DNA of 64,000 bases from Geothrix sp. (lineage in GTDB: Bacteria > Acidobacteriota > Holophagae > Holophagales > Holophagaceae). Below are positions 18,668 through 27,422 of this stretch, in pieces. The notes under the pieces were generated by a model. The model was not told the DNA's origin, made no database searches, and saw nothing but the letters and a program-made list of their open reading frames with translations. The stretch spans positions 806,001-870,000 of the forward strand of contig NZ_JAHRYQ010000001.1 in NCBI RefSeq assembly GCF_020622065.1, read 5' to 3'. The translations under genes and the position numbers were made by a program. Numbering within the stretch: position 1 is the first letter of the stretch; every line of letters starts with the position of its first letter.

Positions 18668-19810
18668 ATGCAACCTTTCCCCCACGCCCTCGCCTGGCTC
18701 GCGGTGGCGATTCCCGTGGGCGGGGCCCTCGGCGGCCTCGCGGTGCTCCTGGTTCGCTGGGCCCAGCTGCGGCGCCGGGCGCCGGCCGATCCGGAGGCCC
18801 TGCTGCTCTCGGCGGTGTCCGGCAGCCTGCGGGAACGGGGCGAGCTGGCCGCCACCCTGGGCGAACTCCGCACGGTCCATGAGCGCCTGCTGGACGCGCT
18901 GCCCATGGGGCTGCTGTGGGTGGATCAGCGCCAGCGACTCGCGGCCCTGAACCAGCGGGGCTGCGACCTGCTGGGCGTTCGCCCCGGCGTGGTGGGTCTG
19001 GAAGCGGCCTTCGTGCTGGAGCCCTTTCCCTGGCTGCGGGAAGCCCTGGCGGGCGACCCCGGGCCGGCCCATCGCCTCGGGGCCCAGGGCCGCCGCTGGC
19101 GGATCCAGCGCATCGAGGCGCCGGACCGCATCGGTGCCCTGGTGCAGTTCGAGGATGTCACCGAGGCAGAGTTGGAGGATCGCCGCCGCCAGCTGCGGGA
19201 GCGGTTCGCAGAGTTGGGCGAGATGACCGCCGGCGTCGCCCACCAGCTGAAGAACGGCCTGGCCGTGCTGAAGGGCCAGGGACAGCTGCTCAAGCGGGCG
19301 GGCCATGGGGCTTCGGCCGAGGCCCTGCTGGAGGAGACCGAGGAGCTCGAGCGGCTGGTGCAGCGCTTCCTCCAGTGGGCCAAGCCCCTGGATCCGGCCT
19401 CGGAGCCGCTCCAGCTCGAAGAGGCCGTGGGCCAGGCGCTGGCGGAGCTGAAGCGCCGCCCCGTGAGCCAGGGGCGCCAGCTGGTGGCCGAAGGGCGGGG
19501 GATGGCGACGGGGGATCCCGTGCTGCTGCACCAGGCCCTGGTGAACCTGCTGGAGAACGCCTGCCAGGCCAGCCCCCTGGGCAGCCGGGTGCTGGTGCGG
19601 ATCTCCGAGGCCCAGCTGGCGATCCTGGACGAGGGGCCGGGTCTGTCGGAGGACACGGCCATCCGCATGCTGCGGCCCTTCGAGAGCGGCCGTCCAGACG
19701 GCACGGGCCTGGGCCTCCCCCTGGCCCTGAAGTGGCTCAACGCCCAGGGTGCGGACCTGCGGCTGGTGCCGCGGCCCGAGGGAGGCACCTGCGCCGAGAT
19801 CCGCTGGTAA
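18668..19810 (+). CDS. Sensor histidine kinase, NtrB-like with PAS domain
   Basis: 380 residues. One N-terminal membrane helix (about 8-29) is followed by a coiled linker, a PAS-like domain (about 70-170), then the HisKA box TAGVAHQLKNGLAVLKG. The ATPase domain carries LVNLLENACQAS (N box), ILDEGPGLSED (G1) and DGTGLGLPLALK (G2). The layout resembles NtrB/ZraS-like kinases that pair with sigma-54 activators. No response regulator gene is adjacent, so the partner lies elsewhere. The signal sensed is unknown. Confidence 0.88.
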   Translation: MQPFPHALAWLAVAIPVGGALGGLAVLLVRWAQLRRRAPADPEALLLSAVSGSLRERGELAATLGELRTVHERLLDALPMGLLWVDQRQRLAALNQRGCDLLGVRPGVVGLEAAFVLEPFPWLREALAGDPGPAHRLGAQGRRWRIQRIEAPDRIGALVQFEDVTEAELEDRRRQLRERFAELGEMTAGVAHQLKNGLAVLKGQGQLLKRAGHGASAEALLEETEELERLVQRFLQWAKPLDPASEPLQLEEAVGQALAELKRRPVSQGRQLVAEGRGMATGDPVLLHQALVNLLENACQASPLGSRVLVRISEAQLAILDEGPGLSEDTAIRMLRPFESGRPDGTGLGLPLALKWLNAQGADLRLVPRPEGGTCAEIRW

Positions 19811-19950
19811 GGTGAAGAGATGAGGACGAAGCAGGAGCGGAGTGCCACTGTGGCGAAGCCGAAGCCCGAAGGGCGCGCCGCAGGGAGGCTACGCCTCGGT
19901 GAGCGGAGTGAACCGCAGCGCGCAGCGCGCGCGATAGGCGGAGGCGGCGC

Positions 19951-21660
19951 GTGAAGATCGCGCTGCTCCAACTCAACGCCCGCCTCGGGGATCCCGAAGG
20001 GAACGGCCGCCGGGTGGAGAAGGCCTACGCGGAGGCCGTCTCGGCAGGTGCGGAACTGGTGCTGGCGCCGGAGCTGGCCATCCCCGGCTACCTGCTGGAG
20101 GATCGTCTCTGGGAGCCCGGGATGCGCCGGCGCATCGAGGCGGAATCCTACCGGCTGGCGGCGCTCTCCGGCACCGTACCGCTGGTCTTCGGCACGGCGC
20201 GGCCCGCGCCTTCGGGCCGGCTCTGGAACGAGCTGTGGTGGTGCGAAGGCGGCGCCCTCCGGCACTGCGCGCACAAGCGGGTGCTGCCCAGCTACGATGT
20301 GTTCGACGAGCACCGCTACTTCGAGCCAGATGCCGCCCCCCAGCCGCTCGTCGCGTTCCACGGCCACCGCATCGGCCTCTCCATCTGCGAGGATCTCTGG
20401 GCTGATCCCCAGCTGGGCAATGCGCCGGTGGGTTATGGCGTGGACCCCATCGCGGACCTGGCCGCTGCGGGCGCCACGCTGATTCTCAACGCCAGCGCCA
20501 GCCCCAGCGCCCTGGGCAGCTACCTCCCACCGGGCCGCAGCGCCCCCTGGGCCATCCCCTCCAAGGATGCCCAGCGCCGCCGGTTGCTGCCGGGCCTGGC
20601 CCAGAAGCACGGCCTCCCCATCGCGTACGCCAGCCGCGTGGGGGCGGAAAGCTGGCTGCTCTTCGACGGCGGCTCGGGCCTGGCGCTGCCGGACGGGCGC
20701 TGGCAGGGCTGTGCACCCTTTCACGAGGGCCTGTTCAGCGTGGACCCCGGTGCCCCGGGCGAGGCTTGGCACGCCGTGGAAGACGGCCCCTGGCTGCGCA
20801 AGGCCCTGGTGACGGGCCTTCGCGACAACCTGGCGAAGCAGGGCCTCGAGGCCCTGGTGGTGGGCCTGTCGGGTGGCATCGACAGCGCCGTGGCCGCGGC
20901 CCTGGCGGTGGAGGCCCTCGGCCCCGGACGGGTGCTGGGCGCGGCTCTGCCTACGCGCTTCAGCAGTGCGGAAAGCTCGGCCCTCGCCGAACAGCAGGCC
21001 CGGCACCTCGGGCTGGCCTTCCTCAACCTCGACGCCGAGGCTCCGTTCGCAGGCTTTTCGGCGGCCCTGGAAAAGGCCCTGCCGGGACGCGCCTTCAGCC
21101 TGACGGACGAGAACCTCCAGAGCCGCTGCCGGGGCAGCCTGCTCCTGGCGCTCACCTCGGAGCCGGACATCCAGCGGCGCCTGGGCACGGAGCGGGTCGC
21201 CGTGCTGAACACGGGCAACAAGAGCGAGGCCGCCACCGGCTACTTCACCCTCTACGGTGATGGCATTGGCGCCTTCGCGCCGCTGGGGGATTGCCTCAAG
21301 GCCCGCGTGTATGCCCTGGCCCGGGACCTGGGGGAGGCCGTGCCCCGGGGCGTGGTGGACCGTCCCCCTACCGCCGAGCTGCGCCCCGGTCAGACCGACG
21401 AGGCCAGCCTCCTGCCCTATGCCCAGCTCGACGCCATTCTGGGCGCGGCCCTTGAGGCCCAGCGACCGGAAGAGGGCCTGGCCGAGGATCTGGCCCTCCT
21501 GCTCGAGGGCGAGGTCCTGGTCCAGGCCCGGGCGGCGCTCCCCCGCATCCTGGGCCTCCTGCGCCGCACCGAGTTCAAGCGGCGCCAGCTGCCCTTCGCA
21601 TTCAAGGTGAGCCCCAAGGCCTTCGGCGCGGGACGGCGGATCCCGCTCACCGCGCTATGA
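19951..21660 (+). CDS. nadE: Glutamine-dependent NAD+ synthetase
   Basis: 569 residues from a GTG start. The N-terminal nitrilase-type glutaminase domain has its Glu-Lys-Cys triad in APELAIPGY, HKRVLPSYD and SICEDLW. The C-terminal ATP-pyrophosphatase domain has the P-loop GLSGGIDSAVAAALA. It makes NAD+ from nicotinate adenine dinucleotide, ATP and glutamine. The length is normal for two-domain bacterial enzymes. The 140-nt spacer upstream is repeat-like and holds no gene. Confidence 0.94.
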   Translation: MKIALLQLNARLGDPEGNGRRVEKAYAEAVSAGAELVLAPELAIPGYLLEDRLWEPGMRRRIEAESYRLAALSGTVPLVFGTARPAPSGRLWNELWWCEGGALRHCAHKRVLPSYDVFDEHRYFEPDAAPQPLVAFHGHRIGLSICEDLWADPQLGNAPVGYGVDPIADLAAAGATLILNASASPSALGSYLPPGRSAPWAIPSKDAQRRRLLPGLAQKHGLPIAYASRVGAESWLLFDGGSGLALPDGRWQGCAPFHEGLFSVDPGAPGEAWHAVEDGPWLRKALVTGLRDNLAKQGLEALVVGLSGGIDSAVAAALAVEALGPGRVLGAALPTRFSSAESSALAEQQARHLGLAFLNLDAEAPFAGFSAALEKALPGRAFSLTDENLQSRCRGSLLLALTSEPDIQRRLGTERVAVLNTGNKSEAATGYFTLYGDGIGAFAPLGDCLKARVYALARDLGEAVPRGVVDRPPTAELRPGQTDEASLLPYAQLDAILGAALEAQRPEEGLAEDLALLLEGEVLVQARAALPRILGLLRRTEFKRRQLPFAFKVSPKAFGAGRRIPLTAL

Positions 21661-21694
21661 AACAGCCCCGCCTCTGGGTTACCCTAGCCCCATA

Positions 21695-21781
<87 letters not shown>

Positions 21782-21956
21782 GTTCGGCCCTTTTGGGGCG
21801 TTTTGCAATCGACAGTCTCAAATCACTTGATATGCAGGTCGCCAGAAGTTTACATTCAACTGTCGTTAGCATGATCAGGATTCCGGTGCCCAGGTAGCCT
21901 TCCGCCGATGCACCCGGGTCTTGCAGGTTGTCGAATGCCAAGGGAGGCCTCGGGCC

Positions 21957-22361
21957 ATGGATGCCGTTTGGAATACCCGATACAACACGGGCATCCACAT
22001 CATCGACGAGCAGCACCAGGAACTCTTCGCCACCGTGGACCGGCTGCGGAAGTCCGTCCAGGGCGGCTCAGCCCGCGAGGAGATCGAGGCCCTGCTGTCG
22101 GATCTGATCCAGTGCTCCGAACGCCATTTCTCCACGGAAGAAGCGTTCATGGCCAAGTTCGGCTACCCGGACCTGACGCAGCATGTATCCGAGCACGCCT
22201 CCATGCTCACGAGCCTGCACGAGCTCCACGCCAAGTTCCGGGAAAGCCCGCACGCCCTGGCCCTGATGGTGCCGACCTTCATGGAGGGCTGGCTCAAGCA
22301 CCACATCAGCGATGGGGATTTCGGGTTCGTGACCTTCCTGAAGGCGCGCAACCTGGCTTGA
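21957..22361 (+). CDS. Bacteriohemerythrin
   Basis: 134 residues from the ATG at 21957, preceded by GGGAGG; the longer reading from 21921 adds an unlikely leader. It is a single-domain hemerythrin with the expected di-iron ligands: His in NTGIHIIDEQHQELF, HFSTEEAFM, the His pairs in VSEHASMLTSLHEL, and LKHHISDGD. It binds oxygen at a non-haem di-iron site and may serve oxygen sensing, storage or detoxification in a microaerophile or anaerobe. Monocistronic. Confidence 0.92.
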   Translation: MDAVWNTRYNTGIHIIDEQHQELFATVDRLRKSVQGGSAREEIEALLSDLIQCSERHFSTEEAFMAKFGYPDLTQHVSEHASMLTSLHELHAKFRESPHALALMVPTFMEGWLKHHISDGDFGFVTFLKARNLA

Positions 22362-22565
22362 ATGGCCCTGAAGCGGCCTGATGTGACGAAGTTGTGTCTT
22401 TTTGCAGGCTTTCCAGGAAACCTTTCGGGCAAAAAAGGCACTTGAGCCGCCCGGCTGGGTTCGGGGATCCTGGGGCATCCCATCTGCCACGGACGCCCCA
22501 GGCACTTCTGCCCGGAGAATCCGCAGTCCAAATGATCGGCCAGGAATGGCCACTAGGAGTGACGC

Positions 22566-25500
22566 ATGAATCGACGCTGGTCGACCCTCACCTTGACGGC
22601 GCTGGCCTGTGCCACGATCGCCTCGGCCCAGACTTCCTCTACCGCCGGGGCCATCCGGGGCGTGATCAAGAACAAGGGCGGCCAGGGCGTGGCCGGCGCC
22701 ACCCTGTCGCTGCGGAACCGCGAGACGGGTCTGGTGCGCACCACCACGGCCAATGCCCAGGGCGAGTACCACATGGGCCTCCTGCCCGTGGGCGGCTACG
22801 AACTCACCGTCACCGCGGCCGGCATGCGCACCCTGAAGGACACCAGCGTGCAGGTGTCGCTGGGCCAGAACACCACCGCGAACTTCAGCCTGGACAAGGC
22901 CGAAGCCTCCGCCACGGTGGAGATCGTCGCTTCGAGCCAGAGCCTGGACACCACGCAGGTGAACAGCGTCACGGCCGTGGACGCCAAGCTGGTCGAATCC
23001 ATCCCCCTCAATGGCCGCGACTTCACCAACCTCGTGCAGCTCACGCCCGGCTCGGTCTACGACCCGGACAACAACCGCGTGTCCATGGAGGGCGCCCGAG
23101 GCATCCAGAACAACCTGACCATCGACGGCGCCTCCTACCAGTCGAACTTCTTCGGCGAGCAGCGCGGCTCCACGCGCATCCCCTTCGCCTTCGGCGCCGA
23201 CACCATCAAGGAACTCCAGATCATCACCAACGCCTTCGATGCCCAGTACGGCAACGCGGCGGGCGCGGTGATCAACGCCGTCTCCAAGACCGGCACGAAC
23301 GAGTTCGGTGGCTCGGCCCTCTACCAGGTGCGGCCCAAGTCCCTGGTGGCGCGCATCACCCCGGTGCCCTACGACCGGGCCGGCACCATCAACACCCAGC
23401 AGGCCCTCACCAAGAACTTCACCCAGACCCAGTTCAATGTGAATGTGGGCGGCCCGATCATCAAGGACAAGCTGCACTTCTTCGTGGGCGTCGAGACCTA
23501 CAAGTACAAGGAGGACTTCACGCCCTCCTTCGCCATCTCGAGTTCGGGCGGCAACAGCAACTCGCCCGTGCCCAACTTCACCAACTTCCTCAACACCTAC
23601 GGCAAGCTGATCGTCGGCAATGACGGGCGCACGCTGGCCCAGGAAAGCGGCCGGAGCTACACCAACGACCGCACCAACACGGTCTATTTCGGCCGCCTGG
23701 ACTGGACGATCAACGAGAACCACCGCGCCACCCTGCGCGTGAACGCCCAGGATTGGAAGTCCGAGAACGGCACCACCTCCTTCACGAGCAGCTTCGCGCC
23801 CACCACGGGCCAGACCCAGCAGGGCCAGGAGAAGAACAGCGGCCTCAGCTGGGTGGTGGAGTTGAACAGCGTCCTCGGCTCCAACCTGGTGAACGAGGCC
23901 CGCGTCCAGCGCGCCATCGAGCGGCGGCCCCGCATCGCGAACAGCACCGCCTCCCCCGAGTTCCAGGTGAACGGCGGCTTCACGGCCGGCCAGAACAACT
24001 TCCTGCCCAACGGATTGGACGAGTACAGCTGGCAGGTCATCGACAACCTCACCTGGACCCAGGGCGACTGGACGGTCAAGGGCGGCGTGGACCTCCAGTT
24101 CTTCGACTTCAAGAACACCTTCTTCCGCTACCAGAACGGTTCCATCCAGTTCGGAAACTATTCCATCGCCAACAAGTGGGCCACCGGCACCGTGGCCGCG
24201 GCCGACAGCCTGACTTATGTGGGCGCTTACAGCGACTTCGGTGGCGCCATCTCCTACAAATCCAAGCTCTTCGCGGGCTTCGTCCAGGGCCAGTACCAGG
24301 GCCTGCTGGATCGCCGCCTCATGCTGAGCCTGGGCCTGCGCGCCACCCGCGAGGACCAGCCGGACAACCCCCGGCCGAACGCCCAGTTCGCCGGCCTCGA
24401 CCAGGCCAACGACACCACCTCGTACGATCCCCGCTTCGGGTTCACCTACGACCTCAAGGGCAACGGCAAGACGCTGCTGCGCGGCGGCTACGGCTGGTTC
24501 TCCAGCCCGAACCCCAGCCTCACCGTGTCCAACACGATGAACAGCAACGGGAACACCACCTCCACCTACTTCATCAACAACGGGGCCGCCACCAACGCGC
24601 TCTTCAACTCGGGCGCCCTCTCCTACGCCCAGCGCGTCTCCGCCGGCGGCACGATCCTGAGCGCCCTGCCGTCCAACCTGCTGGCGGGCCTGGCCTCCGC
24701 CAGCCGCGTGGGCCAGGTCTGGGATCCCCGCAACGAGATGACCGTGGCCAAGCGCACGGCCCTGGGCGTCGAGCACGCCTATGACAACGGCCTGACCCTC
24801 GGCCTCCAGGCTGTCTATGCGAAGTTCGAGAACCTGCAGTACTTCGTGAACATCAACCTGGCCCAGGTGGGCGCTCCGGCCGGCTCCTACTACAACGACG
24901 GCTACGCCCTGCCCAATTCGAACACCTTCTCCACCGTCGGCCGCCCCAACCGGGCCGTGGTGAACGGCCGGATGATGGACTTCACGAATTTCGGCAATGT
25001 GTTCCTCAGCAAGAACGATGGTGAAGGCACCTACAAGGCCCTCATCCTGACGGCTTCCAAGCGCTCCGAGAGCGGCTGGGGCTTCAACTCCACGCTGACC
25101 TGGTCCAAGGCCCGCGACAACAACTCCAACGAGCGCACCACCGCGAGCTCCACGGCCGACTCGAACACCAACAACCCCGCCAATCCCTCCGGCACCGAGG
25201 CCTACAGCGACAACGACCGCCGCCTGCGTGTGACCTTCGCGGGCTTCTTCCCGATCATCTGGGGCATCCAGGGCGCCGTGAACTACAGCTACACCAGCGG
25301 CCGTCCCTACAGTTCCATCTCCACCAATGACCTCAACGGCGATAGTGGCCGCAACGACTACACCCCCGGCACCGAGCGCAACCAGTACCGCCAGCCCCAT
25401 GTGAAGCAGCTGGATCTCCGCCTGAGCCGGAACTTCGAGTTCACGAAGCGGTTCAAGGCCGAAGCCTTCATCGATGTCTTCAACTTGGCCAACTGGGCGG

Positions 25501-25610
25501 CCCAGCGCACGACGATCACGGGCGGCCAGCCGACCACCGACTTCGGCTTCATCAACCTGCCCGACCGCAACACCCGCGAGGTCCAGCTGGGCGTCCGCGC
25601 CCGGTTCTGA
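22566..25610 (+). CDS. Oar-like TonB-dependent receptor
   Basis: 1014 residues. AGGAGTGACGC precedes the ATG. The signal peptide is MNRRWSTLTLTALACATIASA. A carboxypeptidase-regulatory-like domain (about 27-110, GVIKNKGGQGVAGATLSLRN) is followed by a plug (LTIDGASYQSNFFG) and a large barrel ending in Phe (QLGVRARF). The protein is rich in Asn, Ser and Thr compared with its neighbours, as is usual for strongly expressed Oar-like receptors. A strong terminator directly follows. The ligand is unknown; relatives are implicated in uptake of peptides or polysaccharides. Confidence 0.9.
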   Translation: MNRRWSTLTLTALACATIASAQTSSTAGAIRGVIKNKGGQGVAGATLSLRNRETGLVRTTTANAQGEYHMGLLPVGGYELTVTAAGMRTLKDTSVQVSLGQNTTANFSLDKAEASATVEIVASSQSLDTTQVNSVTAVDAKLVESIPLNGRDFTNLVQLTPGSVYDPDNNRVSMEGARGIQNNLTIDGASYQSNFFGEQRGSTRIPFAFGADTIKELQIITNAFDAQYGNAAGAVINAVSKTGTNEFGGSALYQVRPKSLVARITPVPYDRAGTINTQQALTKNFTQTQFNVNVGGPIIKDKLHFFVGVETYKYKEDFTPSFAISSSGGNSNSPVPNFTNFLNTYGKLIVGNDGRTLAQESGRSYTNDRTNTVYFGRLDWTINENHRATLRVNAQDWKSENGTTSFTSSFAPTTGQTQQGQEKNSGLSWVVELNSVLGSNLVNEARVQRAIERRPRIANSTASPEFQVNGGFTAGQNNFLPNGLDEYSWQVIDNLTWTQGDWTVKGGVDLQFFDFKNTFFRYQNGSIQFGNYSIANKWATGTVAAADSLTYVGAYSDFGGAISYKSKLFAGFVQGQYQGLLDRRLMLSLGLRATREDQPDNPRPNAQFAGLDQANDTTSYDPRFGFTYDLKGNGKTLLRGGYGWFSSPNPSLTVSNTMNSNGNTTSTYFINNGAATNALFNSGALSYAQRVSAGGTILSALPSNLLAGLASASRVGQVWDPRNEMTVAKRTALGVEHAYDNGLTLGLQAVYAKFENLQYFVNINLAQVGAPAGSYYNDGYALPNSNTFSTVGRPNRAVVNGRMMDFTNFGNVFLSKNDGEGTYKALILTASKRSESGWGFNSTLTWSKARDNNSNERTTASSTADSNTNNPANPSGTEAYSDNDRRLRVTFAGFFPIIWGIQGAVNYSYTSGRPYSSISTNDLNGDSGRNDYTPGTERNQYRQPHVKQLDLRLSRNFEFTKRFKAEAFIDVFNLANWAAQRTTITGGQPTTDFGFINLPDRNTREVQLGVRARF

Positions 25611-25622
25611 TCGTCCCGGCTC

Positions 25623-25660
25623 CAAAGGAAAGGCCCCGCGACCGCGGGGCCTTTCCTTTG
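25623..25660 (+). terminator. Rho-independent terminator of the Oar-like receptor gene
   Basis: A long perfect stem, CAAAGGAAAGGCCCCGC pairing with its complement across a 4-nt loop, with A- and T-rich flanks (AAAGG and CCTTT). It starts 13 nt after the receptor stop codon. Confidence 0.85.
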
Positions 25661-25754
25661 GGTGGAACCCCGGCACCTGCGCTGCCCCGCCTCCCGGCAG
25701 AGAAGCGGCGGCCTAGCGCTGGGTCCCTGTCCGGCCGGCCTACGGCTGGATCAG

Positions 25755-25783
25755 AAAAAGCCCCGCATGGGCGGGGCTTTTCG
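25755..25783 (-). terminator. Terminator of the chemotaxis receptor gene
   Basis: The hairpin AAAAGCCCCGC / GCGGGGCTTTT has a run of A on its left side. On the minus strand this becomes the T-run of a terminator for the receptor gene that ends at 25801. It may work in both directions. Confidence 0.8.
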
Positions 25784-25800
25784 GGCAGCAAGACCGCGGA

Positions 25801-27354
25801 TCAGATCCTGAAGCGGGCCACCAGCGAATTGAGCTGCTCGGCCAGATGGCTCAATTCGTCCACAGTGCGGGTGGATTCCTTGATGGTGGCGGCCATCTCC
25901 TCCATGGCCGCGGCGTTCTGCTCGGCGATGGCGGTGAGGTTGCCCATGGCGGCCACCACGGACTGGCTGTCGTGACTCTGGGTCTCGCTCTGACCACCGA
26001 TGGTCTTCATGCGCTCGGCGGAATCGGTGATGGCGCTCTGGATGCTGTTCAGCGCCTCGCCGGCCGTGTTCACCATCTTCGTGCCGTCGTTGATGGCCCG
26101 GTTCGAGGTCTGGATGAGGGCCGTGATCTCCTTGGCGGCGGTGGCGCTGCGTTCGGCCAACTTGCGCACCTCTTCGGCGACCACTGCGAAGCCCTTGCCG
26201 TGTTCGCCGGCCTTGGCGGCCTCGATGGCGGCGTTGAGGGAGAGGAGGTTCGTCTGGTTGGCGATCTCGGTGATCACGGTGAGGATGTTGCCGATCTGCT
26301 TCGAGTTCTGGTCGATGGCGCGCATGCCGGAAATGGCGCTGCCCACGGCGGTGCCCCCCTTGCCCGCGGCCTGCTGGGCCTGCTCGAAGACCAGGAGGGC
26401 GTCTGCGACATTGGAATTGACCACCTGGGAGGACCCAGCGATGCCCTGGACGCTGCTGGTGGTGGTCGTGACGCTGGCCTTCTGGTTCTCGGCGGAGTGG
26501 GCGATGCTCTGGGCCGTGCTGTGCATCTCGGACATGCCGGCCGACATCTGGAGCGAACCCGAGGCGATGTTGGTGGAGATGGCCATCACCTGCTGGACGA
26601 TCTGGTGGATGTTCTCCACGAAGCGGTTGAAGTGGCCGGCCAGGGCGGCGATCTCATCGTTGCCGTGCACATCCAGGCGGGCGGTGAGGTCGCCCTCGCC
26701 CTCGGAGATGTCGCGCATGCGCCGCTGGATGTTCTCCAGGGGGGTGACGATGGCGTTGCCCAGGAACCAGGCCGCACCGAATCCGGCGGCGATCATGAGC
26801 ACGCCGAGGATGGCCATGCCCAGGAGGGCGCCCATCTGGTCCTTGCGGACACGGTCCCGGTTGGCCAGCAGCATGAGGTAAGACTTGTTGGCGGCCCCTT
26901 CGATCTTCACGAGGGAGCCGACGACCAGGAAGCCGTCCTTCTCGAAGGTCAGGTTGTCTTTGGAAAGATCTTTCTTGGCGGCTTCCGTGAGGAAGGCGCC
27001 GGCGAAGGGGGCCAGGTCGATCTGGGAGGGCTTGGCCTTGGACTTGGTGACCACCTTGGGGGCCTTGGTGGCAGGATCCAGGGCCACGAGGGCGGCCTGG
27101 GTGATGTCGTTGTTGTCCTTCATGCCGTCCAGGCCGCGCTCGACGAGCCCCAGGTCCTCGAACTGGACACCCGATTGGATGCCATCCGAGACCAGGGAAG
27201 CCAGGCTGCTGGCCTCGAGCTTGAGGCCGTCGTTCAGCGCGGTGTTCAGGCGCCAGAGGGAAAACACCGTGGCCGCAGTGCCCAGCACCGCCGCCAGGGC
27301 GAGGATGGAATACAGCAGCTTCTTTCGGACATTGAGGTTGTTCCAGAAATTCAT
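25801..27354 (-). CDS. Methyl-accepting chemotaxis protein
   Basis: 517 residues from the ATG at 27354; the longer upstream reading is rejected because the membrane anchor starts here. One membrane helix (about 12-33) and a second (about 189-210) flank a periplasmic sensor domain of about 155 residues of no recognised family. A HAMP domain follows, then the long signalling coiled coil. The hairpin tip reads [20 protein letters not shown], followed by [16 protein letters not shown]. It couples ligand sensing to CheA/CheW. No other che gene is in the window. Confidence 0.93.
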   Translation of the reverse strand: MNFWNNLNVRKKLLYSILALAAVLGTAATVFSLWRLNTALNDGLKLEASSLASLVSDGIQSGVQFEDLGLVERGLDGMKDNNDITQAALVALDPATKAPKVVTKSKAKPSQIDLAPFAGAFLTEAAKKDLSKDNLTFEKDGFLVVGSLVKIEGAANKSYLMLLANRDRVRKDQMGALLGMAILGVLMIAAGFGAAWFLGNAIVTPLENIQRRMRDISEGEGDLTARLDVHGNDEIAALAGHFNRFVENIHQIVQQVMAISTNIASGSLQMSAGMSEMHSTAQSIAHSAENQKASVTTTTSSVQGIAGSSQVVNSNVADALLVFEQAQQAAGKGGTAVGSAISGMRAIDQNSKQIGNILTVITEIANQTNLLSLNAAIEAAKAGEHGKGFAVVAEEVRKLAERSATAAKEITALIQTSNRAINDGTKMVNTAGEALNSIQSAITDSAERMKTIGGQSETQSHDSQSVVAAMGNLTAIAEQNAAAMEEMAATIKESTRTVDELSHLAEQLNSLVARFRI

Positions 27355-27422
27355 GGCCGCCCCTAAAGAGGTGTGTCCACAACCCATCGGGCGGGCGGGA
27401 CTGCGGGTTGAGTTTCGAGGCG

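Noticed and set aside
21782-21956. Possible small RNA or terminator after tRNA-Leu(CAA)
   Set aside because: Only a weak GGCCCTTTTGGGG hairpin can be formed and there is no further support.
22068-25676. Long ORF of about 1200 codons on the minus strand
   Set aside because: It is a shadow of the Oar-like receptor gene on the + strand. It has a repetitive Gly/Val/Ala/His composition with no domain, while the + strand product has clear motifs.
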